From: Acidiphilium sp. 37-60-79
Lineage (GTDB): Bacteria; Pseudomonadota; Alphaproteobacteria; Acetobacterales; Acetobacteraceae
DNA length: 64,000 bases
Direction of reading: 5' to 3'
Assembly (NCBI GenBank): GCA_002279355.1
Contig: NCBV01000003.1
Location: 1 to 64,000 of the forward strand
The notes beneath the pieces are model-generated. The model did not search any database, had not been told where the DNA came from, and worked only from the letters and a program-made list of their open reading frames with translations. Shown here in pieces: positions 18,121 to 25,939 of this stretch (its first letter is position 1; the number at the start of each line of letters is the position of its first letter). The translations under genes were made by a program, and so were the position numbers.

Positions 18121-19215
18121 ATGTCGCATAATAGTTTTGGTCATATGTTCCGGGTTACCAGTTGGGGCGAGAGCCACGGCCCGGCGATTGGGTGTGTGGT
18201 TGATGGCGTGCCGCCGGGCATTGCCCTGAGTGAGGCGGATATTCAGCCGTTTCTGGATCGGCGGCGCCCTGGGCAATCGCGCTTTACCACCCAGCGGCGC
18301 GAGGCGGATGAGGTGCGAATTCTCTCCGGCGTCTATCAGGGCCAGACGACGGGCACGCCAATTGCGTTGCAGATTGAGAATACCGATCAGCGCTCGAAGG
18401 ATTATGCCAATATCGCCGAGCGGTTTCGGCCGGGCCATGCGGATATTGCCTATCATTGGAAATACGGCATTCGTGACCCGCGCGGCGGCGGGCGATCTTC
18501 GGCGCGGGAAACCGCGATGCGGGTGGCGGCGGGGGCGATTGCGCGGAAAATTATCGGCGATGGGGTGATGATCCGCGGGGCGCTGGTGCAGATGGGGCCG
18601 CACGGCATTGATCGGTCGCGGTTTGATTGGTCTGAGGTGGAGCGCAACCCGTTTTTTTGCCCGGATGCGCAGGCGGCGGTCGCATGGGCTGAGGCGCTCG
18701 ATGCGGTGCGGCGCGATGGCTCCTCACTCGGCGCGGTGGTTGAGGTGGTGGCCGAGGGTGTGCCGCCCGGGTTGGGTGCGCCGGTTTATGCCAAGCTCGA
18801 TGCCGATTTGGCTCAGGCGATGATCAGCATCAATGCGGTGAAGGCGGTGGAAATTGGCGATGGGTTCGCGGCGGCGGCTTTACGCGGCGAGCAGAATGCC
18901 GATGAAATGCGGATGAACCCGGATGGGACAATTCGGTTTTTGGCGAACCATGCTGGTGGGATTTTAGGGGGGATTGCGACCGGCCAGCCGATTGTGGTGC
19001 GGTTTGCGGTCAAGCCGACCAGCTCGATTTTGACGCCGGTGCGTAGCGTGGATGCGGAGGGCAACGATATTATGATTGAGACCAAGGGTCGGCATGATCC
19101 GTGTGTGGGGATCCGGGCGGTGCCGGTGGGTGAGGCGATGATGGCCTGTGTGCTGGCCGATCATTGGTTGCGCCATCGGGGGCAAATCGGGGCGATGGGC
19201 ACGCCAACGCTGTAG
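18121..19215 (+). CDS. aroC: Chorismate synthase
   Basis: Chorismate synthase makes chorismate from EPSP using reduced FMN, the last shikimate pathway step. The 364-residue protein has all three family signatures: [18 protein letters not shown] near residue 17, [20 protein letters not shown] near 125, and [18 protein letters not shown] near 320. The ATG at 18121 is preceded by GGGAG and the family N-terminus [20 protein letters not shown] begins there. The gene stands alone, divergent from the nitroreductase. Confidence 0.97.
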   Translation: MSHNSFGHMFRVTSWGESHGPAIGCVVDGVPPGIALSEADIQPFLDRRRPGQSRFTTQRREADEVRILSGVYQGQTTGTPIALQIENTDQRSKDYANIAERFRPGHADIAYHWKYGIRDPRGGGRSSARETAMRVAAGAIARKIIGDGVMIRGALVQMGPHGIDRSRFDWSEVERNPFFCPDAQAAVAWAEALDAVRRDGSSLGAVVEVVAEGVPPGLGAPVYAKLDADLAQAMISINAVKAVEIGDGFAAAALRGEQNADEMRMNPDGTIRFLANHAGGILGGIATGQPIVVRFAVKPTSSILTPVRSVDAEGNDIMIETKGRHDPCVGIRAVPVGEAMMACVLADHWLRHRGQIGAMGTPTL

Positions 19216-19297
19216 GCGCGGACTCTGCATTAAGGCTGTCTCATTCATCGATTATCCGATAGTAATTGATCGGGATATCCCCTATAACACCGGCATC

Positions 19298-20521
19298 ATG
19301 GAATATATGCCGCCAAAGTCCCGCCCCGTGTCGCGCTCATTGACCGATACGCATCGTGTTTGTTCGATCCTGGGGATCAAACGCTGGCGCGCCCGTATGG
19401 GCGAATTGAATGACATGATTGCGCGGGGTGCGCGCATCGGCGCGCTGATCGCGCAGCGCCATGCGGCGGAATTGGCTGCGGAAAAATGCCGCCAAGGGCT
19501 GGCCCTCAATCCGACCGAGGCGGTGCTGGCGCAGCGGGTCGGGACGTTGTTTACCTTGTATAAATCCCTGTCAGAAGCAGGGCGCGTGCGGTTTGAAGCG
19601 CAGCTGGACGCGGCGCTGCGTGGTGCTGAGACGCTGATTCCGCTGCTGCATGTTGCGCGCACAGCGGCGCTGCATGCGGCGCTCGGGTTCGAGGTGCGCA
19701 ATAGCGGGCTGGAGGATGGCACGCCGTTTGACCTGCTGATTTCCCGCGAGGGATGCGAGGCGGAAATTGCTTGTGATACGCTATCCGCCGAAGAGGGGCG
19801 CACGGTGCATCGGGCGGCTTGGATGCGGCTGATGGACCGGATTGATCCGGATTTGCAGAGCTGGCTGGCGACCCATCCGGGCCGGTATTTGTTGAAAATG
19901 ACACTGCCCCAGGGATTGCGCAGTGCCGATGTGGCGGGCGGCGAAACCGACGCGCTCGCCGCGCTGCATCAGCGGATTAGCAGCATGCTCACCCAATCGC
20001 GCCGCGCTGATCATGATGAGGCGGCGGTGCTACGACTGGACCCGCTGATGTTGGCGGCGGCGCAGGCCAATGAAAACGGCTTGATGGGACAGTTGCGCCG
20101 CGAGTTTGGCCCGGAGGCGCATTTGGCGGTGACCGGCTCTGGCCAAGCGGTGTTTGTGTTGGCGGCGCGGGCGGCGAGTGAAAATGAGGTGGCGATTGCG
20201 ATGCGCCGCCGCTTGGCTGCCCTCGCGCCCGCACGGCTGAGCGGCACGCGGCCCGGCATTTTAGCGATGTTTATTGAGGATACTGATCGGGTTGAGTGGC
20301 AGTTATTGCGCGATCATTTGACGCTGGAGGGCGAGGCGCGGCAATTTCTGACCTTCCCTGAGGCGCGGCCGGTGGTGGCGGTGACCTGCACCTCGCGCTT
20401 AGAGTTGGGGGTGGAATTGGCGCAAACCGGGCTGGAACGGGCAGCGATGCGGTTTCGCAACCCATCGCACCCGGCGGCCAAATGGCCTGCGCTGGCGCCG
20501 GCGGTGTTATCCACCGTTTAG
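19298..20521 (+). CDS. Protein of unknown function (about 407 residues)
   Basis: I do not recognise this protein. It has no signal peptide and no convincing membrane segment, and looks soluble and alpha-rich. There is a basic, arginine-rich N-terminus, an acidic middle with FDLLISREGCEAEIACDTLSAEEGRTVHRA (a nuclease-like or recombination-endonuclease-like beta strand pattern is conceivable), and a C-terminal domain ending in RNPSHPAAKWP. The ATG at 19298 has no good Shine-Dalgarno site; ATGs at 19307 and 19397 are alternatives. Its TAG stop is the first triplet of the palindromic repeat at 20519-20589. Confidence 0.6.
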   Translation: MEYMPPKSRPVSRSLTDTHRVCSILGIKRWRARMGELNDMIARGARIGALIAQRHAAELAAEKCRQGLALNPTEAVLAQRVGTLFTLYKSLSEAGRVRFEAQLDAALRGAETLIPLLHVARTAALHAALGFEVRNSGLEDGTPFDLLISREGCEAEIACDTLSAEEGRTVHRAAWMRLMDRIDPDLQSWLATHPGRYLLKMTLPQGLRSADVAGGETDALAALHQRISSMLTQSRRADHDEAAVLRLDPLMLAAAQANENGLMGQLRREFGPEAHLAVTGSGQAVFVLAARAASENEVAIAMRRRLAALAPARLSGTRPGILAMFIEDTDRVEWQLLRDHLTLEGEARQFLTFPEARPVVAVTCTSRLELGVELAQTGLERAAMRFRNPSHPAAKWPALAPAVLSTV

Positions 20522-20589
20522 ACCAATATTGGTTGAGGTTGAATCGAGAGATTCGACCTCAACCATTGAAATTGATCGGCAAACAAAGG
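20519..20589 (-). repeat. Palindromic intergenic repeat, copy 1 (terminator-like)
   Basis: A stem with arms at 20531-20545 and 20550-20564 (15 bases, one mismatch) around the loop GAGA lies between two convergent genes. On the minus strand the element reads TTTGTTTGCCGATCAATTTC followed by the stem and CCAATATTGGTCTA. This is nearly the same as 30581-30654 on the plus strand. The arms differ between copies by a paired T-A to G-C change, which points to selection for the hairpin. A bidirectional terminator or REP-like element is likely. Confidence 0.75.
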
Positions 20590-20610
20590 AAATGCGCAGG
20601 CGGGTTTTGC

Positions 20611-20937
20611 TTATTTGATCGCGGAAAATGGGGTTGGGACAAGGATTCGGTTGCTGATTGATTCCACGATCTGACCATCGCGCTCGGTGGCGGCGCGGCC
20701 TTTTATCCAGTCCGGGTCGGATTGGAAGGCATTCCATTTCTCTTCGCGCTCGGCGAGCGATTCCCATTCGAGCAGATAGTGCAAATCTTGGTTGGATTCG
20801 CCGATGAGGGTGGTCCAGAACCCGACTTGGCGAATGCCGTGCTTTTGCCACATCGACAAGGTGAGGGTTTCGAAACGCTGAAGCAGGGCCGGTAGGCGCC
20901 CTGGCAGACAGCGATAGATACGCAATTCATGGATCAT
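20611..20937 (-). CDS. NIPSNAP family protein
   Basis: A 108-residue dimeric alpha/beta-barrel protein of the NIPSNAP family. The start MIHELRIYRCLPGRLPALLQRFE and the segment VGFWTTLIGESNQDLHYLLEW are characteristic. No enzymatic function is established for the family. The ATG at 20937 is preceded by CAGGAG. The gene is convergent with the unknown gene at 19298-20521, with repeat copy 1 in between. Confidence 0.88.
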   Translation of the reverse strand: MIHELRIYRCLPGRLPALLQRFETLTLSMWQKHGIRQVGFWTTLIGESNQDLHYLLEWESLAEREEKWNAFQSDPDWIKGRAATERDGQIVESISNRILVPTPFSAIK

Positions 20938-20964
20938 GGTTTTGCTCCTGGTGAGGGGGACGAC

Positions 20965-20981
20965 CGATAACGCCGTTATCG
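20965..20981. promoter_or_regulatory. Short palindrome upstream of the NIPSNAP gene
   Basis: CGATAACGCCGTTATCG is an inverted repeat of 7-base arms around GCC, 28 bases before the NIPSNAP start codon. A related half-site, GCGTTATCGG, appears at about 21085. It could be an operator, but no regulator is nearby. Confidence 0.3.
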
Positions 20982-20987
20982 CGCCCC

Positions 20988-21078
20988 GGTCAACGCGGGG
21001 GTCAACGCGGGGGTCAACGCGGGCGGTGATTGCGGCGAGGACAAGGTGATCAGGATTAGGTGATCAGGATTAGGTGAT
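20988..21078. repeat. Two short tandem repeat arrays
   Basis: GGTCAACGCGGG occurs three times in direct succession (20988-21023), and AGGTGATCAGGATT occurs twice plus a 7-base remnant (21044-21078). Both lie in the divergent gap of about 300 bases (20938-21240) between the NIPSNAP and OprB genes. The rest of that gap holds the palindrome at 20965, about 80 bases without visible structure, and a hairpin repeat at 21159. I see no gene in it. Confidence 0.85.
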
Positions 21079-21158
21079 TGGGGCGCGTTATCGGTTTACC
21101 GGCCCTGGCAGAAATGCAATGCACATCGAGTTTGGTTGGCAATGCTGGCCGATAATTT

Positions 21159-21222
21159 TAGAGCGCGATCGTTTTACAACGACGCGCTCTAAGTTTGTTT
21201 TTCGATCAATTTCAATAATTTA
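21159..21222. repeat. Palindromic intergenic repeat, copy 2
   Basis: TAGAGCGCGATCGTT pairs with AACGACGCGCTCTA across the loop TTAC (21159-21191, one bulged base). It is followed by a T-rich stretch and CGATCAATTTCAATAATTTAG. The same sequence recurs at 24155-24216. It lies just upstream of the OprB-type porin gene, in an orientation that would put the T-rich side towards that gene. Confidence 0.75.
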
Positions 21223-21240
21223 GTGTCCGATTGGAGATTG

Positions 21241-22635
21241 ATGATGCGCCTATCTGTTGCGAGCAAGCCGCGCCTGCGGGCGATGATACGGTGCGGGGCC
21301 TTGCTGGCATTGATGATGGATGGCGGGATTGGGCACGCGCAATCGATGAGCGGGCCGCTCTTGAGCCGGAGCGTATTATTCGGTGATCCGGCTGGGGTGC
21401 GCACCAGGCTGGCCAATGATGGCATCACGCTGAGTGGCAATGATGATGAAACCTTGCTGGGGGCTGCCGTGGGGGGGATTAAGCACGGGGCGACGCTGCA
21501 GGGGCTGACCACGGTGAATTTGCAGATCGATACCGGCAAGGCGTTTGGTTGGCCCAACGGCACCGTAAATGTGAGTGCGTTGCAAATTCATGGCCGCAGC
21601 CTGAGCCCGTATTATCTGGGCGATTTGCAGACCGCGAGCGGCACCGAGGCGGAGACTTCCACGCGCTTATGGGAGCTTTGGTATGATCAGAAATTTGATC
21701 ATGGGCGGCTGGATGTCAAAATCGGCCAGCAGAGCATCGATCAAGAATTCATTGTGAGCCAATATTCCGGCTTGTTCGTCAACACCATGGCGGGCTGGCC
21801 GCTCCTGCCCTCGGCGGATCTCTATGCCGGGGGGCCGGCCTATCCGCTTTCGTCCTTGGGCGCGCGGGTGCGGTTCAAGCCGCGTGCCAACATGATTGTT
21901 TTGCTGGGTGGGTTTGATGATAATCCGCCGGGCGGGGCGTTCAATAACGATCCGCAGTCGCGCGATGCTGGGGGGACGCGGTTCAACACCAATACCGGCG
22001 CGCTGGTGATTGGCGAGGTGCAATATGCGATTAATCAGGCGGGACGGCCAGCGGAATTGCCGGGCACCTATAGGCTGGGCTTTTGGTATGATACCGGCCG
22101 GTTTCCCGACCCTGCGATTGCGAGCAACGGCGTTTCGCTCGCGAGCCCGGCTAGTTCGGGCGTGGCCGCGCTCAAGCGTGATAATTATAGCCTGTATGCG
22201 GTGGCCGATCAGACGGTTTGGGCCTCGGCGCGACAACCTGCGCGCACGATCAATATATTTGCGCGGGTGATGGGGGCGCCCGGCGATCGCAACTTGATTG
22301 GGTTTTCGTTCAATGGCGGGGTGACGATGACGGACCCGCTGCCGGGGCGGCCGCAGGATAGTGCGGGGGTTTATATCGGCGTGGGTGTCGTGGGGTCGGC
22401 GGTGGCGGCGTATGATCGGGCCGAGAGCACCTATGGCGGTGGCTTTTATCCGGTGCAGAGCGCAGAGACGCTGATTGAGGCGACGTATCAGCTGCAGGTG
22501 ACGCCGTGGTGGCAGGTGCAGCCGGATATTCAATATGTGATCAATCCGGGTGCCGGGATTTTGAATCCGGCCCATCCGACGCGGCTTTTGCGGAACGCGT
22601 TGGTGCTGGGGGTGCGGACCAGCCTGGTGTTTTAG
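21241..22635 (+). CDS. OprB-type carbohydrate-selective porin
   Basis: The product of about 464 residues has a signal peptide (basic start, hydrophobic core GALLALMMDGGIG, cleavage near AHAQ) and then an OprB/carbohydrate porin barrel. Typical segments are TTVNLQIDTGKAFGWPNGTVNVSALQIHG, split here as TTVNLQIDTGKAFGWP and GTVNVSALQIHG, ELWYDQKF, KIGQQSIDQEF and YRLGFWYDTGRF. The last residue of the protein is Phe, usual for outer-membrane barrels. It would let sugars or other small solutes across the outer membrane. The ATG at 21241 has GGAG 5 bases upstream. No sugar operon is attached. Confidence 0.9.
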   Translation: MMRLSVASKPRLRAMIRCGALLALMMDGGIGHAQSMSGPLLSRSVLFGDPAGVRTRLANDGITLSGNDDETLLGAAVGGIKHGATLQGLTTVNLQIDTGKAFGWPNGTVNVSALQIHGRSLSPYYLGDLQTASGTEAETSTRLWELWYDQKFDHGRLDVKIGQQSIDQEFIVSQYSGLFVNTMAGWPLLPSADLYAGGPAYPLSSLGARVRFKPRANMIVLLGGFDDNPPGGAFNNDPQSRDAGGTRFNTNTGALVIGEVQYAINQAGRPAELPGTYRLGFWYDTGRFPDPAIASNGVSLASPASSGVAALKRDNYSLYAVADQTVWASARQPARTINIFARVMGAPGDRNLIGFSFNGGVTMTDPLPGRPQDSAGVYIGVGVVGSAVAAYDRAESTYGGGFYPVQSAETLIEATYQLQVTPWWQVQPDIQYVINPGAGILNPAHPTRLLRNALVLGVRTSLVF

Positions 22636-22714
22636 CGGTGCCTGGGTATCGGACCGGGCGCGATGGGCCGATCGCGTTGATCCAACGATCCGAGCGCGGG
22701 TGCGTGGCACAACG

Positions 22715-22730
22715 CTGGCACAATTATTGC
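22715..22730 (+). promoter_or_regulatory. Sigma-54 promoter of amtB
   Basis: The sequence TGGCACAATTATTGC matches the -24/-12 sigma-54 consensus TGGCAC-N5-TTGC with exact GG-N10-GC spacing (GG at 22717, GC at 22729). It lies 86 bases before the amtB start codon. RpoN-dependent, NtrC-activated expression under nitrogen limitation is the normal control of amtB genes, so the site fits its gene. Confidence 0.8.
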
Positions 22731-22815
22731 GGTGTTGGTGGGTTCGCACGGAGTATCGTGCAGGTCACACGGTCACCGCACCGGCAAACGGGCGGAATAA
22801 TAAGGAGTTGTCGCA

Positions 22816-24135
22816 ATGGCGCGACGTTTTGGGCTGGCGGGAGCCATGGCGCTTCCGCTTGTTGGTTTTGCTTTGCCTGCAAAAGCGGCAGAGTCTGGCT
22901 TAAATTCGGGCGATACTGCTTGGATGTTGGTCAGTTCGGTCTTGGTCTTGTTGATGACGATTCCGGGTCTGGTGCTGTTTTATGGCGGCATGGTGCGCAA
23001 GAAGAATGTGCTTGCGATCATGATGCAGAGCGTGATCATCTGTGCGTTGGTCAGCCTGTTATGGATGATCGTGGGGTATAGCCTCGCGTTTTCCAATGGG
23101 AATGGCTTTGTCGGCGATTTGTCCGACATCATGCTGCGCACATTAGCGCGGAATTGGCAGTCGGCGTTCGTGTTGGGGGCTGGCTTGCCGAATGCGGTGC
23201 CGATGCATGTGCCGGCGAGCGTGTTCATTATGTTTCAGATGACTTTTGCGATCATTACGCCTGCGGTGATTACCGGCAGTTTTGCCGAGCGGATGAAATT
23301 TTCGTCGCTGTTGGTGTTGATGGCAGCATGGTCGGTGCTGGTTTATGCGCCGGTTGCCCATTGGGTGTGGAGTCCGGGCGGCTGGTTGTATCGGCTGGGT
23401 ATCGCCGATTACGCCGGGGGGACGGTGGTGGAGATCAATTCGGGTATCGCCGGGCTGATTTGTGCTTTGTATATGGGGAAACGCTTGGGATTTGGCCACG
23501 ATAATATGATGCCGTGGAACCTGTCCTATGCGGTGATGGGGGCTTCGCTGCTTTGGGTGGGTTGGCTGGGCTTTAATTCGGGGGGCGCGGGCGGCGCCAA
23601 TCCGAATGCGGGCATGGCGGTGTTGGTGACGCAAATTGCGGCGGCGGCAGCGACGTTGGCCTGGACCGGCATTGAATGGTTGAGCCATGGCAAACCGACG
23701 GTGCTGGGGGCTATTTCCGGGGCGGTTGCTGGGTTGGTCGCGATTACGCCCGCTGCGGGCTTTGTGTTGCCGGGGGCGGCCATGGTGATTGGCATTGCGG
23801 CGGGGTTGCTCTCATTCTGGGTGGTGACGATTGTGAAGCCGAAACTCGGATTTGATGACACGCTCGACGCGTTTGGTGTGCATGGGGTTGCGGGCATTCT
23901 CGGCACGCTGGCCACCGGGTTGCTGGCTTTCGCGCCGCTGTCAGGCGGGGCGGTGCGCGGCGGGTGGCATCAATTGTCGATTCAGGCGCTGGGGGTTGGC
24001 GCGACGGCGCTTTATTGCGGGGTGGTGACCGGGGCGATTTTGTTGGTGCTGGATCGGACGATGGGGCTGCGGGTCAGCCGTGATGAGGAACGCCAGGGGC
24101 TGGATGAAGTGCTGCATGGTGAGTCGATCGCGTAA
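22816..24135 (+). CDS. amtB: Ammonium transporter with Glu at the first twin-His position
   Basis: An Amt/Mep/Rh channel of 439 residues with a signal-like N-terminus (AKAAESGLNSGDTAWML) and about 11 membrane helices. It has GLVLFYGGMVRKKN near residue 51, GSFAERMKF near 154 and VHGVAGILGTLATG near 355. The conserved pore histidine pair is broken: His356 is present, but the first position reads GGTVVEINSG, with Glu206 where E. coli AmtB has His168. The same replacement occurs in yeast Mep1 and Mep3. AAGGAG precedes the ATG, a sigma-54 promoter lies at 22715, and a terminator follows at 24155. No glnK (PII) gene is adjacent, which is unusual. Confidence 0.95.
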   Translation: MARRFGLAGAMALPLVGFALPAKAAESGLNSGDTAWMLVSSVLVLLMTIPGLVLFYGGMVRKKNVLAIMMQSVIICALVSLLWMIVGYSLAFSNGNGFVGDLSDIMLRTLARNWQSAFVLGAGLPNAVPMHVPASVFIMFQMTFAIITPAVITGSFAERMKFSSLLVLMAAWSVLVYAPVAHWVWSPGGWLYRLGIADYAGGTVVEINSGIAGLICALYMGKRLGFGHDNMMPWNLSYAVMGASLLWVGWLGFNSGGAGGANPNAGMAVLVTQIAAAAATLAWTGIEWLSHGKPTVLGAISGAVAGLVAITPAAGFVLPGAAMVIGIAAGLLSFWVVTIVKPKLGFDDTLDAFGVHGVAGILGTLATGLLAFAPLSGGAVRGGWHQLSIQALGVGATALYCGVVTGAILLVLDRTMGLRVSRDEERQGLDEVLHGESIA

Positions 24136-24154
24136 TCGCGCGCGCGAATCGTGT

Positions 24155-24198
24155 TAGAGCGCAATCGTTTTACAACGACGCGCTCTCAGTTTTTTTTT
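24155..24198 (+). terminator. Terminator of amtB (repeat copy 3)
   Basis: The hairpin TAGAGCGCAATCGTT / AACGACGCGCTCT around TTAC is followed by nine consecutive T residues at 24190-24198. This is a textbook intrinsic terminator shape 20 bases after amtB. The sequence is also a copy of the repeat at 21159-21222, and the flanking CGATCAATTCAATGATTTAG is shared. Confidence 0.8.
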
Positions 24199-24230
24199 CG
24201 ATCAATTCAATGATTTAGTACCCTGCTTAT

Positions 24231-24259
24231 CCCTGAAATTCATCTCATGAATTTCAGGG
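24231..24259. repeat. Perfect palindrome, copy 1 of the CCTGAAATTCAT element
   Basis: CCCTGAAATTCAT and ATGAATTTCAGGG form a perfect 13-base stem around CTC. The right side continues GGCAGGACAC, shared with the second copy at 50566-50610. It sits between amtB and era, next to two other palindromes. Confidence 0.75.
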
Positions 24260-24268
24260 GCAGGACAC

Positions 24269-24334
24269 TAGAGCATTGTTTTGGCGAGCAACTTTATCCG
24301 ATCAGGTGATTCCACCTGATCGGATGTTGCTCTA
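24269..24334. repeat. TAGAGC-bounded palindromic element overlapping the era stop codon
   Basis: The element starts TAGAGCA and ends TGCTCTA, with an inner perfect 11-base stem CCGATCAGGTG / CACCTGATCGG (24298-24308 and 24313-24323). Its last three bases, CTA, are the TAG stop codon of era on the minus strand. It probably ends transcription of the lepB-rnc-era group. Confidence 0.7.
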
Positions 24335-25219
24335 GCCATCGAGGCCCAAAGCGCGGAGGCGGGCGGTTTCTTCGTCCCAGCCGGGGCGGTCTTTGACGTG
24401 GAGGAAGAGATGCACCCGGCGTTCGAGCAGGCGCTCCAGTTCGGCGCGGGCTTTGGAGCCGATGGATTTGATCCGCGCACCCGATTCGCCCAGGATGATC
24501 ATTTTATGGCCGGTGCGAGCGACATAGATGGTGACATCGATGCGGGCGGCGCCATCGCTCAAATCTTTGAAGCTTTCGGTTTCCACCGAGGCGCCGTAGG
24601 GGATTTCTTCGCGGGTTTGTAGGAAAATTTGTTCGCGCACCAACTCGGCGGCGAGCATGCGGTCGGTCTGGTCGGTTAGCTCGTCGGGCGGGTAGAGGAA
24701 CGGCCCTTCGGGCATGGCGCGGCCCATCGCGTCGAGCATGCTGTCCACCCCGTCGCGTTTGAGTGCGCTGATCATGAAGACTTCGTCGAACTGGCCCATT
24801 TTACCGAGCGTATCGGCCAGCGGGAGCAGCTTGTCGCGGGGCAGCAAATCGATTTTGTTCAGCACCAGCCAGCGGGTGCGGCCGGTTTTGGCTAAGGCGG
24901 TGAGCGGCTCGGCGAGATCATCCGGGCGGGCGCGAAATGCATCGACCAGCATGCAAGCGAGATCGGCGCCGGCGACTGAATCCCAGGCACTTTGCACCAT
25001 CGCGCGGTCGAGCCGGCGTTTGGGGGCGAACAGGCCGGGCGTGTCCACCAGGATGATCTGCGCTTGGTCGCGGAGCAAAATGCCGCTGACGCGAAAGCGA
25101 GTGGTTTGCGCTTTGGGTGTTACGATCGACACTTTGGCGCCAACCGCCTGATTGAGCAGGGTTGATTTGCCGGCATTGGGCCGGCCGAGCAAGGCGACAT
25201 AGCCGCATCGTGTGTTCAT
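24332..25219 (-). CDS. era: GTPase Era
   Basis: Era is an essential GTPase that binds 16S rRNA near its 3' end during 30S assembly. The 295-residue protein has GRPNAGKST at residues 12-20, DTPGLF in the switch II area, NKIDLL as the guanine-specificity motif and a C-terminal KH domain with GESGARIKSIGSKARAELE. It starts within the end of rnc (4-base overlap), the usual gene pair. The stop codon is furnished by a palindromic repeat. Confidence 0.96.
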   Translation of the reverse strand: MNTRCGYVALLGRPNAGKSTLLNQAVGAKVSIVTPKAQTTRFRVSGILLRDQAQIILVDTPGLFAPKRRLDRAMVQSAWDSVAGADLACMLVDAFRARPDDLAEPLTALAKTGRTRWLVLNKIDLLPRDKLLPLADTLGKMGQFDEVFMISALKRDGVDSMLDAMGRAMPEGPFLYPPDELTDQTDRMLAAELVREQIFLQTREEIPYGASVETESFKDLSDGAARIDVTIYVARTGHKMIILGESGARIKSIGSKARAELERLLERRVHLFLHVKDRPGWDEETARLRALGLDG

Positions 25220-25929
25220 TCGCCTAATCGCTCCAGTAATCGTTGTGCTGCGGCTTGTTCGGCGGCGCGTTTGCTGCCCGCCTCGGCTTCCGCTGAGACG
25301 TCCCCGACCATCACCCGCACGCGGAATTTCGGCGCGTGAGCGGGGCCGGACTGCGCGATGATTTGATAATCCGGTAAAATCGGTGAGCGGCTTAGGGCAA
25401 TTTCTTGCAGGGTGGTTTTGGCGTCTTTGGGGGGTTCGAATTGGTCTTGCGCGTCGATCCGGCTGGCGAAGCGCGCCCGAATGAAGCGCTGCGCGGGGGC
25501 CAAGCCACCATCGAGATAGAGAGCGCCGAGCAGGGCTTCCAACGCATCGGCCAGCACCGAGGCGTTATGGCGCACGCCACGCCTGGTTTCGCCGGGTGAC
25601 ACATCGAGCAGATCGGCAAGGCCGACCTCTTCGGCGATGGCGGCGAGGGAGGTGCGCGATACCAGATGGGCGAGGCGCGGGCCGAGGCCGCCTTCGCGCT
25701 CATCGGGGAATCGTTCGATCAGCCATTCGGCGATAACGAGGCCGAGCACCCGATCGCCGATGAATTCCAGCCGCTCATTCGAGCTAAAGCCCCCTGCCCC
25801 GGCGGCGGAGCGATGGGTCAGGGCTTGGGCCAAGCGCTCCGGTGCGGCGAAGTGATGGCCGAGCAAGGCGGCGGCCCGCTTGGCGCGTTCGGCTTGGCGC
25901 TCGGCTTGACGCTCGGGCTCGTGATTCAC
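25216..25929 (-). CDS. rnc: Ribonuclease III
   Basis: RNase III cuts double-stranded RNA, including the rRNA precursor. The 237-residue protein has the signature NERLEFIGDRV at residues 51-61, the second acidic cluster ALEALLGALYLDGG in the catalytic domain, and a C-terminal double-stranded RNA-binding domain from about residue 165 ending AEQAAAQRLLERLGE. It lies between lepB and era, the standard lepB-rnc-era order. The first 16 residues are rich in Arg and Glu, an extension with low complexity. Confidence 0.96.
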   Translation of the reverse strand: MNHEPERQAERQAERAKRAAALLGHHFAAPERLAQALTHRSAAGAGGFSSNERLEFIGDRVLGLVIAEWLIERFPDEREGGLGPRLAHLVSRTSLAAIAEEVGLADLLDVSPGETRRGVRHNASVLADALEALLGALYLDGGLAPAQRFIRARFASRIDAQDQFEPPKDAKTTLQEIALSRSPILPDYQIIAQSGPAHAPKFRVRVMVGDVSAEAEAGSKRAAEQAAAQRLLERLGE

Positions 25930-25939
25930 CGGCTACGGC

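Noticed and set aside
20988-21078. Tandem units considered as iterons of a replication origin
   Set aside because: No replication initiator gene and no AT-rich melting region; the surroundings are ordinary chromosomal genes.
21667-22749. A 360-codon minus-strand frame opposite the OprB porin
   Set aside because: Arg/His/Pro-rich shadow of the porin gene with no recognisable family.
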